Numbered from the stretch's first letter, positions 1 to 8,458 are shown. The stretch is DNA of 64,000 nucleotides from CAJPQU01 sp052170475 (GCA_052170475.1 JBQNAL010000001.1:179689-243688); one strand, 5' to 3'. Numbers and translations: made by a program. Notes: a model not told the origin generated them from the letters alone.

Positions 1-375
1 AGCCGCTGGTTTCGCTACGGATTCTTGGCGTTCTTTCTGACGATGTTCGGCAACGTTCTTTACGCCACTTGGCTCGTGGCGGCGGGGAGCCGGTCGGTGA
101 AGGAGACACTGACCCTTTTCTGGACGTTTGACGTCCCGTGGCACTGGGCGGCGACGGCGGCCATTCCCGCATGGGCGGCGCAGTTTGCCTTCGGCCTTTA
201 CAGCCTGATGGTCACGTCGCTGCTCCTCGCCCTCATCACCATGCTTCTCTATAAGCCGCGCTCGTGGTGCGTTTACTGCCCCATGGGTACTATGACGCAG
301 CTCATCTGCCAAGTAAAAGCGCCGAAAGACAGGGGAGAGGAAAACGCTGCGACAGAACCGATCGAGAAGACATAG
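1..375 (+). CDS. C-terminal part of a membrane 4Fe-4S-type protein (partial)
   Basis: The reading frame is open from the first base, so the gene starts before the window. The visible 124 residues contain two or three hydrophobic membrane segments (about residues 7-27, 45-60 and 62-80). They are followed by a cysteine motif, WCVYCPMGTMTQLIC, and a short charged tail. The CxxCP-G arrangement after membrane segments resembles the NapH/CcoG-like membrane ferredoxins that pass electrons across the cytoplasmic membrane. Only this end is visible, so the number of Fe-S sites and the partner cannot be told. It is followed by about 100 bases and a convergent nitroreductase gene. The family call is tentative. 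Confidence 0.5.
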   Translation, partial: SRWFRYGFLAFFLTMFGNVLYATWLVAAGSRSVKETLTLFWTFDVPWHWAATAAIPAWAAQFAFGLYSLMVTSLLLALITMLLYKPRSWCVYCPMGTMTQLICQVKAPKDRGEENAATEPIEKT

Positions 376-474
376 GAGAGGCCATGCCGTGCGCCATCTG
401 ACGTACAGAACAAACTTCGCTGAGGTGTGCGCCTTTGTGCAGCAGGGCGCTGGATAAAGGCGTGGGGGACACCC

Positions 475-975
475 TTAGTTCCGCAGCCAGTGCACGCGTG
501 TGGGGTCGAAGCGATCCTCTTTGGCGCGGCGTTTTGCCGGATAACCAAAGGGCAGGATGGTGAAGGGATCGAGGGTGTCCGGCAGCGCGATGGCGGCGCG
601 CACCCGATCCATATTCTCCGGGATGGGCGCGACGCCGATCATCACTGCGCCGAGCCCGAGGGCTTCCATTTCCAGCAGCATGTTTTCCGTGGCGATGGCC
701 ATGTCGATGTCGCGAAATTCTGGGGCGGTAAGGCCGTCTCGGCGGGCGGCCAAGACGAAAGCCGCCGGGGCGTTCTTGACGCACATGGCATAGGGCGTCG
801 CCGTGGACAGGGTCAAGAGCGTGTCCTTTGCCGTGACGACGAAAAATTCCCACGGCTGTTGATTCTTGGCCGACGGCGCGGCCATGGCGGCGCGCAAGAT
901 TTTTTCAATCTTTTCCGGCTCCACGGGGCGTTCCTCGAATTTTCGTACGCTCACGCGGGTAAAGATGGTTTCCAT
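475..975 (-). CDS. Nitroreductase family protein
   Basis: A 166-residue FMN-dependent nitroreductase-fold protein. The N-terminal FMN-phosphate motif is seen at residues 6-13 (TRVSVRKF), and the APSAKNQQPW segment at residues 33-42 is the classic second flavin-contacting motif. A GLGAVMIG stretch and a PFGYP segment near the C-terminus also fit the family. Such enzymes reduce nitro groups, quinones or flavins with NAD(P)H in the cytosol; the substrate cannot be deduced. The ATG at 975 has a good GGAGGG ribosome site 8-10 bases upstream. It is a monocistronic gene pointing towards the window start, convergent with the Fe-S membrane protein. Confidence 0.88.
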   Translation of the reverse strand: METIFTRVSVRKFEERPVEPEKIEKILRAAMAAPSAKNQQPWEFFVVTAKDTLLTLSTATPYAMCVKNAPAAFVLAARRDGLTAPEFRDIDMAIATENMLLEMEALGLGAVMIGVAPIPENMDRVRAAIALPDTLDPFTILPFGYPAKRRAKEDRFDPTRVHWLRN

Positions 976-1030
976 ACGAGATCCCTCCGTTTTCTTTTAT
1001 TTTCTAAAGTTGTTCCCTATCACCTCCCTA

Positions 1031-1276
1031 CATTTTAACGACTCAAACTTCGCACATCAGAAACATCCGTCAAGGCTTGAAAAATACGGCTTTGCACCTG
1101 AAAAAACATCGTCATTATGCAAAGTTTCGCAGTTTTCGTGACAGTAGCGATGGCCGTTCGGACAGGAAAACTTCCAGCTGCTCCTGTAGCGCGCCGCCAA
1201 TCTCATCGAAGAACACCTCGATTCCCAAACGCTTACAGCGGATTATGGATCTGCGAAGTTTGAGTTAAAAATGTTC
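1031..1276. mobile_element. MITE-like or internally deleted IS remnant with terminal inverted repeats
   Basis: ACTCAAACTTCGCA at 1041-1054 recurs inverted at 1254-1266 (TGCGAAGTTTGAGT), and similarity continues outward into the flanking T-rich bases. Between them lies about 200 bp. On the minus strand it holds a short open frame without a start codon, ending RKLRNFA at about 1118. This could be the C-terminal stub of a transposase after loss of the rest. No full transposase is present. The interval between the nitroreductase and sulfatase genes (976-1277) contains nothing else recognisable. The IS family is not identified. Confidence 0.5.
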
Positions 1277-1277
1277 G

Positions 1278-3335
1278 TTATGGCTCTATAATATTAAATC
1301 TGGCAGAGTTTTCGTTTATCTCGGTCAGATTGGCAGATAATTTTTGCAGCAAGACGCCATCTCCTTCAATTTTTGCCTTCTTGGTAAATGCATCATAATC
1401 TGCCAGTAAGAAAAGAAGCGTTTTAGAATTGCAGCTAACCTTAGTATCAGCAGGCTTTTCCCCTTTATCTTCCGCATGGAGAAGAACGCCGTCTACGAGG
1501 TAGATTCTATAATATTTTTTTAGATCTTCAATGTAAAAAAGGATCTCGCCATCTTGATTTGCCAGCGCTTTTTTATCTAACAGAATATCCATGTAGTCAA
1601 ATGCCATTTCCGGCGTAAGTCGGCTCATGAGAGGGCGGCTAAATTTATTGACTTTTTTAGGTGGCTGTGTCATATTTCCTTTTCTTAGCTCTAATGCGCC
1701 GGTCAAATAGCAATTTCGCCACGCACCTGATTCTGCCTGATAGCCAAGCTGTTCTAATGCATCTGCACACAAAAGTCTTGCCTCTTGATTGGATGGATCG
1801 GCAAATACCAGTTGATTGGTAAATTCAGCGACCCACTGATATTCTCCTTGAGAAAAATCTTTTCTTGCCTCTTCTAAACAGGCGTCCATGCTGCCAAGTT
1901 CCAAGTAGTGCGCCATCTTCTTAGCACTTACTTCGATGGGTAGCTTGAAAAGATTTACCGGGTTTGCGTCATAGTATCCCATATGTTTTTGGTAAACTGC
2001 CATGGCATTATGGGCAATCGTTCCATAATAAGGTCTTGTATACCAATTTTTAGAAAGACGCTCTGGGAGCTTTATCATATTGGCGATCTCAACGCCGTTA
2101 TAGCCTTGATTGATGTACGTCAGCGATTGATCGTTGATGTATTTATATACGGCTGCGGTATTGAGCATATATGAGCGGATGGCTTCTTTTCCCCAATGCG
2201 GCCAATTATGCGACTGAAAGATGACCTCCGTCTGATCAGCGTAAAGAGACATAGCTTCCATGATATATTTCGCCCAAGCGTTGCCGTCGCGCACCTCTGC
2301 GCCGCGCAGCGTATAGAGGTTATGAAGCGTCGCCGTACAATTTTCCGCAGCCCAAAGCGCCTTATAGCGCGGAAAGTATATGTTCATCTCGGCAGGCGCT
2401 TCCGTTCCCGGCGTTAGTTGAAATTCCATCTCAACGCCATCTATCGTGAGCTTTTCGCCGGTTTTCTTTACTTCATAAGATGGCACGACAAAAGATACCG
2501 TCCCCCCAGATTGCCCCATGCCAATGCCAATAGACAGCACGCCCGTCGGGGATTTATCTAAAAGTGCGCCGTACTGGTAATTTGCACGCCTTTTCATGGC
2601 GTGTCCTGCGTAAAGATTCTCTTCTACAGCGTGGGAGGTAAAATGCTCCGGCACGATAAGTGGGATCTTAGCGCTGGCAATCTGCTTTTTGATGGGTAAG
2701 GAGGCATCTGCTACCGTTTTATCTGTCACAAAAGCTCCCACACCGCCAAAGTGGTCAATGTGAGGGTGCGATATAATGACCGCTTTGATTGGCCTTTCTC
2801 CTAAATACTCTTTTACAAGCGCAAATGCTGCATTTGCACATTCAACGCCCATGGTCGTGTCTAATACGATCCAACCGCTATCGCTCGCTACAAGCGTGAG
2901 ATTTGCCATGTCGTAGCCGCGTACCTGATAAATGCCCTGTTGCACCTCAAAAAGACCGTAGATATGATTGTTTTTGGCGTTTTCCCAAAGGCTCGGGTTG
3001 ACCGTGGCCGGACAATGCTGCATATCTTCTAAAAAGTCATACGCTTTTTGGCTCCATATGATATTGCCGTCGTCATCTTTGATTTCTAATTGTTGCGGCG
3101 CGGCAAGCAGCCCTTTTTGGGCAAATTCTGCTTCTTCCTTGTCAGCAAAATTTAGCAGGCGGTAAAAAGCCTCGTTCTTTTCCTTTGTAAATGGCGTTGC
3201 ATCCTTTGACGTAACTGCCGTATCCTTTACCGCTTCGCTGCTTTCTTTCGCCGCCATATCTGCGTTATAGGGAGCGACAGCGAACAAGAGGGCAGCCGCC
3301 AATGAAAAAATCCTCTTACCTGTTGTCTTTTTCAA
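1278..3335 (-). CDS. Alkyl/aryl-sulfatase (SdsA1/BDS1-type metallo-beta-lactamase fold)
   Basis: An exported Zn-dependent alkylsulfatase that would hydrolyse alkyl sulfate esters such as dodecyl sulfate to alcohol and sulfate. The metal motif HPHIDHFGG lies around residue 190. Downstream segments typical of the family follow: AGHAMKRRANYQYG, then AENCTATLHNLYTLRGAEV, then a dimerisation helix region and a C-terminal SCP2-like domain. The TTG start at 3335 is chosen because GGAGG lies 8 bases upstream and a signal peptide (KRIFSLAAALLFAVAP) follows at once; an ATG at 3431 would add 32 residues. The gene is clearly AT-richer than its neighbours and has IS-like repeats on both sides, which suggests transfer. 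No transport partner is adjacent. Confidence 0.85.
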   Translation of the reverse strand: MKKTTGKRIFSLAAALLFAVAPYNADMAAKESSEAVKDTAVTSKDATPFTKEKNEAFYRLLNFADKEEAEFAQKGLLAAPQQLEIKDDDGNIIWSQKAYDFLEDMQHCPATVNPSLWENAKNNHIYGLFEVQQGIYQVRGYDMANLTLVASDSGWIVLDTTMGVECANAAFALVKEYLGERPIKAVIISHPHIDHFGGVGAFVTDKTVADASLPIKKQIASAKIPLIVPEHFTSHAVEENLYAGHAMKRRANYQYGALLDKSPTGVLSIGIGMGQSGGTVSFVVPSYEVKKTGEKLTIDGVEMEFQLTPGTEAPAEMNIYFPRYKALWAAENCTATLHNLYTLRGAEVRDGNAWAKYIMEAMSLYADQTEVIFQSHNWPHWGKEAIRSYMLNTAAVYKYINDQSLTYINQGYNGVEIANMIKLPERLSKNWYTRPYYGTIAHNAMAVYQKHMGYYDANPVNLFKLPIEVSAKKMAHYLELGSMDACLEEARKDFSQGEYQWVAEFTNQLVFADPSNQEARLLCADALEQLGYQAESGAWRNCYLTGALELRKGNMTQPPKKVNKFSRPLMSRLTPEMAFDYMDILLDKKALANQDGEILFYIEDLKKYYRIYLVDGVLLHAEDKGEKPADTKVSCNSKTLLFLLADYDAFTKKAKIEGDGVLLQKLSANLTEINENSARFNIIEP

Positions 3336-3469
3336 TCCTTCTTCCTCCTCGTCGTATGTTTGCAAGCAGCACAGCATGGTCTTACTCACAAAAACTGCCC
3401 AAACCGCGTCTTTCAAATTGACGACCTTCATTTTATCAGTGTTTCCTTTAGCGAAAACAAAATATCTCA

Positions 3470-3485
3470 GTGATTAGTTTATCAC
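3470..3485. promoter_or_regulatory. Possible Crp/Fnr-type operator upstream of the sulfatase
   Basis: GTGAT-N6-ATCAC is a perfect 5-6-5 inverted repeat about 135 bases upstream of the preferred TTG start and 40 bases upstream of the alternative ATG. It resembles half-sites bound by Crp/Fnr-family regulators. No regulator gene is nearby and the match could be chance. The remainder of the 3336-3886 interval is AT-rich with no convincing gene. Confidence 0.25.
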
Positions 3486-3675
3486 AAAAAAACAAACGTA
3501 CACAACTACTTTCCTGCAATTTTTACCAATTTAATTTTATCAATTTAAGGAAGTTTTCCCTTCGTTCTCATTAAAGAAAAAAGCGACACGCATACGAATT
3601 TTCGCATACATGCCGCTTTCGTACATAAAGCCAAAGCCGTTTATATAGGGATGCGATTTGGGGCGTGGGGTGTGG

Positions 3676-3688
3676 GAAGTTTGAGTTA
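3676..3688 (+). repeat. Copy of the IS-like terminal sequence
   Basis: GAAGTTTGAGTTA at this place is identical to the right end of the MITE-like element at 1255-1267 and in the same orientation. The two copies bracket the alkylsulfatase gene. It may be one end of a lost element. Confidence 0.4.
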
Positions 3689-3813
3689 TACGTTTTTTGG
3701 AAAGACAAGGGAAGGGGCAAGGCTTCACACGGAGAAAGGGAAAAGCGTACATGCGACCCAAAATGGAAAATTTTAGCCCGACAGAAAATTTTCACCTTCC
3801 ATGAAAGCAGATG

Positions 3814-3822
3814 TGCTATACT
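3814..3822 (+). promoter_or_regulatory. Extended -10 promoter
   Basis: TGC-TATACT forms an extended -10 element about 65 bases before the small exported protein gene. A weak TTCACC lies further upstream at poor spacing. Confidence 0.4.
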
Positions 3823-3886
3823 ATGAAGAGGAACCAAAGGGTTCTTTCGATGGTATCTGAAGAAAAGGAGAAAAGGAGGATATGAC

Positions 3887-4132
3887 ATGAAAAAAGCAGT
3901 GAAATGGATGAGCGGTTTGGGCGCGCTCTTGATGGGAGCCGCGGTGATGGGCGCCTCGATCTCCGTGGCGTGGGCGGCGGAAGGCACCGGGGCGCAGGAT
4001 GGCTTGGGCGGCGATGGCGGCTACAAATACGATGTGCGCCGTGGCATGTACCAAGAAGAAGGAGGCGCGAAGCACCACGTCAGACCGGGGCGCTACGCGC
4101 AGCCGCAGCCGAATGTTGAGTGGAAAGAGTAA
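3887..4132 (+). CDS. Small exported protein of unknown function
   Basis: An 81-residue protein with a clear signal peptide: MKKAVKW, a hydrophobic core, and an AWAAEG cleavage region around residue 27. The mature part is about 50 residues, glycine-rich at first and then rich in charged and aromatic residues (GGYKYDVRRGMYQEEGG), with no cysteine or known domain. A strong AAGGAGG ribosome site lies 8 bases upstream of the ATG. It stands alone, with a promoter in front and a strong hairpin terminator after. I do not recognise the family; a periplasmic or surface location is inferred only from the signal peptide. Confidence 0.7.
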   Translation: MKKAVKWMSGLGALLMGAAVMGASISVAWAAEGTGAQDGLGGDGGYKYDVRRGMYQEEGGAKHHVRPGRYAQPQPNVEWKE

Positions 4133-4140
4133 AGTGAGAC

Positions 4141-4178
4141 CGTTTCCCCCCGCACTTTGATCAGCGCGGGGGGAAACG
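4141..4178. terminator. Intrinsic terminator-like hairpin
   Basis: CGTTTCCCCCCGC and GCGGGGGGAAACG form a perfect 13-bp stem around a 12-base loop, directly after the small exported protein gene. The trailing ATTTT is short. Confidence 0.7.
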
Positions 4179-4197
4179 ATTTTCAGCGCGGACTGAA

Positions 4198-4229
4198 GAA
4201 AGCCCCGGTGCATCTGCACCGGGGCTTTC
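4198..4229. terminator. Bidirectional terminator after groEL
   Basis: GAAAGCCCCGGTGCA pairs perfectly with TGCACCGGGGCTTTC around a 2-base loop. It sits 45 bases beyond the groEL stop on the minus strand and would also stop plus-strand transcription. Confidence 0.75.
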
Positions 4230-4273
4230 TCGTCAGACAACGACGTTCGTCGCTGCCCTTTTCTTCGATTTTC

Positions 4274-5902
4274 TTACATCATGCCCGGCATACCGCCGCC
4301 CATGCCGGCCGGAGGCATCGCCGGAGGATTCTTCTCAGGCTTATCCGCGACCAGCGTCTCCGTGGTCAGCACCATCGCCGCGATGCTAGCAGCATTCTGG
4401 AGCGCCGAGCGGGTGACCTTCGCCGGATCGACAATCCCGGACTTGATCATGTCCACATACTCGCCGGTCAGCGCGTTAAAGCCCTTGCCGGAGCCGGACT
4501 TCTTCAGCTCTTCCACGACCACCGAGCCTTCGAGACCCGCGTTGTTCGCGATCTGGCGCACCGGCTCTTCCACGGCACGCTTGACGATCTCCACGCCCGT
4601 CTTGATGTCGCCTTCGGCTTTGATCTTGTCGAGAGCCGGCAGGATGTCGATGAAGGTCGCGCCGCCACCGGCCACGATCCCTTCTTCTACCGCCGCACGG
4701 GTGGCGTTCAGCGCATCCTCGATGCGGAGCTTCTTGTCCTTCATCTCCACTTCAGTGGCCGCGCCGATCTCGATGACCGCTACGCCGCCCGCCAATTTCG
4801 CCAGACGCTCTTGGAGCTTCTCCTTATCGAAATCGGACGTGGTCTCCGCCACCTGCTTCTTGAGCTGCTCGACACGCGCCTTGATGGCCTTCTTGTCGCC
4901 CACGCCGTCCACGATGGTCGTCTCATCCTTCGTCGCCCGCACCTGTCCGGCACGACCGAGATCCTTGACCGTCACGCTGTCCAGCTTGCGGCCCAGCTCC
5001 TCGCTGATCACCGTGCCGCCCGTCAGGATGGCGATGTCTTCCAGCATGGCCTTGCGGCGATCCCCGAAGCCCGGCGCTTTGACCGCCAACGCCCGGAAGG
5101 TGCCGCGCAGCTTGTTCACGACCAGCGTCGCCAGCGCCTCGCCGTCCAAGTCCTCGCTGATGATCATGAGCTCTTTGCCCTGCTTGACCACTTCTTCCAA
5201 GATCGGCAGGATGTCGGCAATCGCCGAGATTTTACGATCCGTGATGAGGATGTAAGGATCCTTCAGCACCGCTTCCATCTTATCCGCATCCGTCACCATG
5301 TAGGGAGAAATGTAGCCCCGGTCGAACTGCATCCCCTCGACGACCCGCAGATTCGTCTCCATCGTCTTGGACTCCTCGACCGTGATGACGCCATCTTTCC
5401 CGACGCGCTCCATGGCTTCGGCGATGAGGTTGCCCACTTCCTCGTCCGAAGAGGAGATGGCCGCGACCTGCGCGATGGAATCTTTGCCAGCGACCTTCTT
5501 GGACTTCTTCTTGATCTCTTCCACCAGCGTCTTGACCGCCTGCTCGATGCCCTTCTTCAGCACCATGGGGTTCGCGCCCGCTGCCACATTGCGCAAGCCC
5601 TCATGCACCATGGCCTGCGCCAAAAGGGTCGCCGTCGTCGTGCCGTCGCCCGCGATGTCATTGGTCTTCGTTGCCACTTCCTTGACGAGCTGTGCGCCCA
5701 TGTTCTCAAAGGGATCTTCCAACTCGATGTCCCGGGCGATGGTCACGCCGTCGTTCGTAATCGTCGGCGCCCCGAACTTCTTGTCCAGCACCACATTGCG
5801 GCCTTTCGGGCCAAGCGTCACCTTCACCGCATTGGCCAGTGCGTCAACACCTCTCTCCAATGCCCGGCGGGCTTCCTCATCGAATAAAATCTGTTTTGCC
5901 AT
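4274..5902 (-). CDS. groEL: Chaperonin GroEL (60 kDa)
   Basis: A full-length 542-residue GroEL. It forms the double-ring folding chamber that works with GroES in the cytosol. It begins MAKQILFDEEARRALERG, carries the ATP-binding GDGTTTAT segment near residue 86, and ends in the usual Gly/Met tail (GGGMPGMM). An AATTGGAGG ribosome site lies just upstream of the ATG. It is second in the groES-groEL operon, 76 bases after groES, and so under the CIRCE site upstream of groES. Codon use is like the housekeeping block. Confidence 0.98.
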   Translation of the reverse strand: MAKQILFDEEARRALERGVDALANAVKVTLGPKGRNVVLDKKFGAPTITNDGVTIARDIELEDPFENMGAQLVKEVATKTNDIAGDGTTTATLLAQAMVHEGLRNVAAGANPMVLKKGIEQAVKTLVEEIKKKSKKVAGKDSIAQVAAISSSDEEVGNLIAEAMERVGKDGVITVEESKTMETNLRVVEGMQFDRGYISPYMVTDADKMEAVLKDPYILITDRKISAIADILPILEEVVKQGKELMIISEDLDGEALATLVVNKLRGTFRALAVKAPGFGDRRKAMLEDIAILTGGTVISEELGRKLDSVTVKDLGRAGQVRATKDETTIVDGVGDKKAIKARVEQLKKQVAETTSDFDKEKLQERLAKLAGGVAVIEIGAATEVEMKDKKLRIEDALNATRAAVEEGIVAGGGATFIDILPALDKIKAEGDIKTGVEIVKRAVEEPVRQIANNAGLEGSVVVEELKKSGSGKGFNALTGEYVDMIKSGIVDPAKVTRSALQNAASIAAMVLTTETLVADKPEKNPPAMPPAGMGGGMPGMM

Positions 5903-5978
5903 CGTAAAGAACCTCCAATTATCTAAAATTATCTGTCACTCTGCACAAACCTGATGGACTTTCTTTTGTCCCTGTATC

Positions 5979-6260
5979 TTATAGAACCGCTAAGATGTCG
6001 CTCTGGCGGATGATGAGATAATCCTCATTGTCCACCTTCACTTCATTCCCCGAATACTTCGCGAAGAGAACCGTGTCGCCTTTCTTCACGACCATCGGCG
6101 CCAGCTTGCCGCACTCCAACATCTTGCCCTCGCCCACGGCGACGACCTTCCCCTCCTGCGGCTTCTCCTTCGCCGTATCCGGCAGCACGATGCCGCTGGC
6201 CGTCTTCATGTCCTGCTCCGAAACCTTGACCACTACCCGTTCGCCCAATGGCTTAATCAT
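5979..6260 (-). CDS. groES: Co-chaperonin GroES (10 kDa)
   Basis: A 93-residue GroES, the lid of the GroEL chamber. It starts MIKPLGERVVVKV and ends DYLIIRQSDILAVL, both hallmark GroES ends, with the mobile-loop region (SGIVLPDTAKEKP) in between. The ATG at 6260 is chosen over an upstream in-frame codon because AGGAGG lies 8-9 bases before it and GroES proteins begin here. It is first in the groESL operon and preceded by a perfect CIRCE operator, so HrcA repression is expected. Confidence 0.97.
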   Translation of the reverse strand: MIKPLGERVVVKVSEQDMKTASGIVLPDTAKEKPQEGKVVAVGEGKMLECGKLAPMVVKKGDTVLFAKYSGNEVKVDNEDYLIIRQSDILAVL

Positions 6261-6297
6261 TGTTATCGTCCTCCTGCACACTATAAAATCTTGACTG

Positions 6298-6324
6298 TTA
6301 GCACTCTATACCGTTGAGTGCTAA
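6298..6324. promoter_or_regulatory. CIRCE operator (HrcA site)
   Basis: TTAGCACTC-N9-GAGTGCTAA, a perfect match to the CIRCE consensus, lies between the promoter and groES. It shows HrcA-controlled heat-shock regulation of groESL. Confidence 0.97.
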
Positions 6325-6336
6325 CTCACAATCCTT

Positions 6337-6365
6337 ATCATAGCGAATTTGTTTCCAAAATGCAA
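6337..6365 (-). promoter_or_regulatory. groESL promoter
   Basis: Read on the minus strand, TTGCAT (6360-6365) and TATGAT (6337-6342) are separated by 17 bases, a good housekeeping-sigma promoter directly upstream of CIRCE. Confidence 0.75.
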
Positions 6366-6440
6366 GCAAAATTTTTGCTGTTTTGACCTTTTGGTGGAAA
6401 ATTTTAGATTCGGATGCGGTAAAATTTCATTGGATGAAGG

Positions 6441-6890
6441 CTACCGTCGGCCGAAGGCGAAAATTTTCACGCATAAAAATGTCACCGGGATGCCTAAGAT
6501 CGCGGCGATGAGGTAACTGAGGATGGGAGGATAGCCTAAGAAGTTGTAAAAGAGAAGGACGATGAGGTTTTGGATGATGTAGTTGGGGACGTAGGAGAGG
6601 GCGAATTTCAGGCAGCGCTGGAGGCGCAGCGGCTCGGGAAAGACGAAGCGGCTATTCAAATAGTAGGCAATGAGATTGCTGGTGAGATAGCCGCAGTTGA
6701 AAGCCAGATTATGGTCGGGGATCAGAAAGGCGTAGAGCCACGAAAGAAACGTCCCGTTGAAGGTATTGATGCCGCCGATGATGAGAAATAGGAGAAATTC
6801 TCGGGTGAGAAAATGATGTCGGATCTGATGGATGAGATGCACGCCGCATACCTCCTTGATTGCACGCTTGAGGCTATTATCGCTGGTCAT
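6441..6890 (-). CDS. GtrA-like family membrane protein
   Basis: A 149-residue protein with four hydrophobic segments and the GtrA-family pattern. It has FLIIGGINTFNGTF in helix 1, an NLIAYYLNSRFVF segment, and a final helix before a basic end (KIFAFGRR). GtrA-like proteins help move undecaprenyl-linked sugars or serve polysaccharide and glycoprotein glycosylation at the membrane. The ATG at 6890 fits normal family length; a longer TTG-started form to 6995 lacks a ribosome site. It is divergent from the flagellin gene, so a link to surface or flagellin glycosylation is possible but unproven. No glycosyltransferase is adjacent. Confidence 0.75.
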   Translation of the reverse strand: MTSDNSLKRAIKEVCGVHLIHQIRHHFLTREFLLFLIIGGINTFNGTFLSWLYAFLIPDHNLAFNCGYLTSNLIAYYLNSRFVFPEPLRLQRCLKFALSYVPNYIIQNLIVLLFYNFLGYPPILSYLIAAILGIPVTFLCVKIFAFGRR

Positions 6891-7018
6891 GGCCGGATTG
6901 TCAAAAGGGAACGGTCGCTCTTTAGAGAAGGGAAGGCAGGAAGGCGTACGTATCTGCTTGTCACTGCGCGTGGTCGTCTCCTTTTGAGAATACAATGAGA
7001 AAATTTTCCGGCAGGGGT

Positions 7019-7045
7019 TAAGAAAAGCGGGGGGATGGCCGATAT
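7019..7045 (+). promoter_or_regulatory. Sigma-28 (FliA/SigD) flagellar promoter
   Basis: TAAG-N15-GCCGATAT matches the sigma-28 consensus TAAA-N15-GCCGATAA and lies about 95 bases before the flagellin start. Confidence 0.8.
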
Positions 7046-7138
7046 TATGGTTGTAGCAGTGAAAAGTGAAGCCTGTGCGGTTTCAACATAGAGAGAAGCG
7101 CCAAGGCAGGCGCGAATAACTTCCAGGAGGTCGTCACC

Positions 7139-8458
7139 ATGGCTATGGTCATCAAGAACAACATGTCGGCGAAGAACACGCTGAACCAGCTCAATCGGAA
7201 CAGTAAGGCGCTCGGACAGAGTTTGGCGAAGGTTTCGTCGGGGATGCGGATCAATAACGCAGGGGACGACGCTTCGGGCTACGCCATTTCGGAGCGGATG
7301 CGGGGGCAGGTTCTTTCCTTGGGACAAGACGACCGCAATACGCAGAACGGCAACAGTATGCTGAAGGTGGCCGAGGGGGCGGTGCAGAGCGATATTGAGA
7401 TCCTGCGCACGCTGAAAGAAAAAGCCATCAACGCCGCGAACGATACAAACACCGACGAGGATCGGAAGATTATCCAGCGGGAAGTCGATCAGATGATAGA
7501 GCAGATCGACGATAACGCGAACGTCACTTATAATGGCATGAAGCTGATCGATGGTTCCCGCAATCACTTTGTGAAGAATCCGGGGACAAGGACGGCGCTG
7601 GTAAATCAGAGCTTTTCAGAAGATACGACACCTAATACCCCGTTTACTGCACTCAAAGATCGGACGGGGAATCGGTTGGATCTTGACCCGACCGATCAGG
7701 TGACCGTTTCCTATGTGAACCAACGTGGTGTGTATACACAAACTTTTCCTGTCAAAGATGCACACGGAAGGGTTTTGAATTTCAATCGGCTCTCTCATTA
7801 TGTTTCCGCCGGTGGTTTTACGTTGACTTCAGATTCTCAGGAAATCGGGACGGATGCCGCTGGGAATAAGGTCTATACGGCAGACAACAAAAAGGCATTG
7901 ACGTTTACCGCTGGACAGCCGGGGTTGGAAGGGCAGATATCCGGGTTAACGATTAGTGTGACTGATCGTTATGGGAAGATTAAACAGTCTGCGAATACGA
8001 TTCTGAATAATTTTCAAGAACAGATTCGGGCAGAGAATCCTTCCCCGGATAATTCTATCGTGCTTCATACGGGGACGAAATCAAACCAAGCCGTGAAGGT
8101 TGGTTTGTCTGATCTGCGCTGTACGTCCTTGGGGTTGAAGTCGATTGGGGGACAAAGATTACAAGTTTCTACGCGGGATTATGCCAATGCAGCCATTAAC
8201 GTCATTGAAACGGCTCTGCAAAAGGTGACGAATGAAGCGACGAATATCGGCGCCGTTGAGAGCCGTCTCGGCATGACCAGCGGAAACATCGTCACGCAGC
8301 AGGAGAATACGCAAAGTAGCGAGAGCGTCATCCGGGATGCGGACATGGCGGCGGAGATGGCGGAGTACACGAAGAACAACGTCCTCCAGCAGGCGAGCCA
8401 ATCCATGCTGGCGCAAGCGAATCAAAACAGCAGTGCGGTGCTGAGTTTACTGCAATAA
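7139..8458 (+). CDS. Flagellin
   Basis: A 439-residue flagellin, the filament subunit exported by the flagellar type III apparatus; no signal peptide is present, as expected. The conserved N-terminal D0/D1 helices cover residues 1-140 (NTLNQLNRNSKALGQSLAKV, then SSGMRINNAGDDASGYAIS). The conserved C-terminal helices cover about 345-439, ending QANQNSSAVLSLLQ. The middle 140-345 is the variable, surface-exposed part and looks less GC-rich. AGGAGG lies 8 bases before the ATG. A sigma-28 promoter and its own terminator make it a single-gene unit. No other flagellar genes occur in the window. Confidence 0.97.
   Translation: MAMVIKNNMSAKNTLNQLNRNSKALGQSLAKVSSGMRINNAGDDASGYAISERMRGQVLSLGQDDRNTQNGNSMLKVAEGAVQSDIEILRTLKEKAINAANDTNTDEDRKIIQREVDQMIEQIDDNANVTYNGMKLIDGSRNHFVKNPGTRTALVNQSFSEDTTPNTPFTALKDRTGNRLDLDPTDQVTVSYVNQRGVYTQTFPVKDAHGRVLNFNRLSHYVSAGGFTLTSDSQEIGTDAAGNKVYTADNKKALTFTAGQPGLEGQISGLTISVTDRYGKIKQSANTILNNFQEQIRAENPSPDNSIVLHTGTKSNQAVKVGLSDLRCTSLGLKSIGGQRLQVSTRDYANAAINVIETALQKVTNEATNIGAVESRLGMTSGNIVTQQENTQSSESVIRDADMAAEMAEYTKNNVLQQASQSMLAQANQNSSAVLSLLQ

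Noticed and set aside
3540..3987. Two overlapping minus-strand open frames upstream of the small exported protein
   Set aside because: Pro/His/Phe-rich sequence without ribosome sites, overlapping a promoter and another gene.
4157..5887. 576-residue open frame opposite groEL
   Set aside because: It is the exact antisense of groEL, rich in His, Arg and Asp from GC-rich codon shadowing, with no ribosome site or family match.
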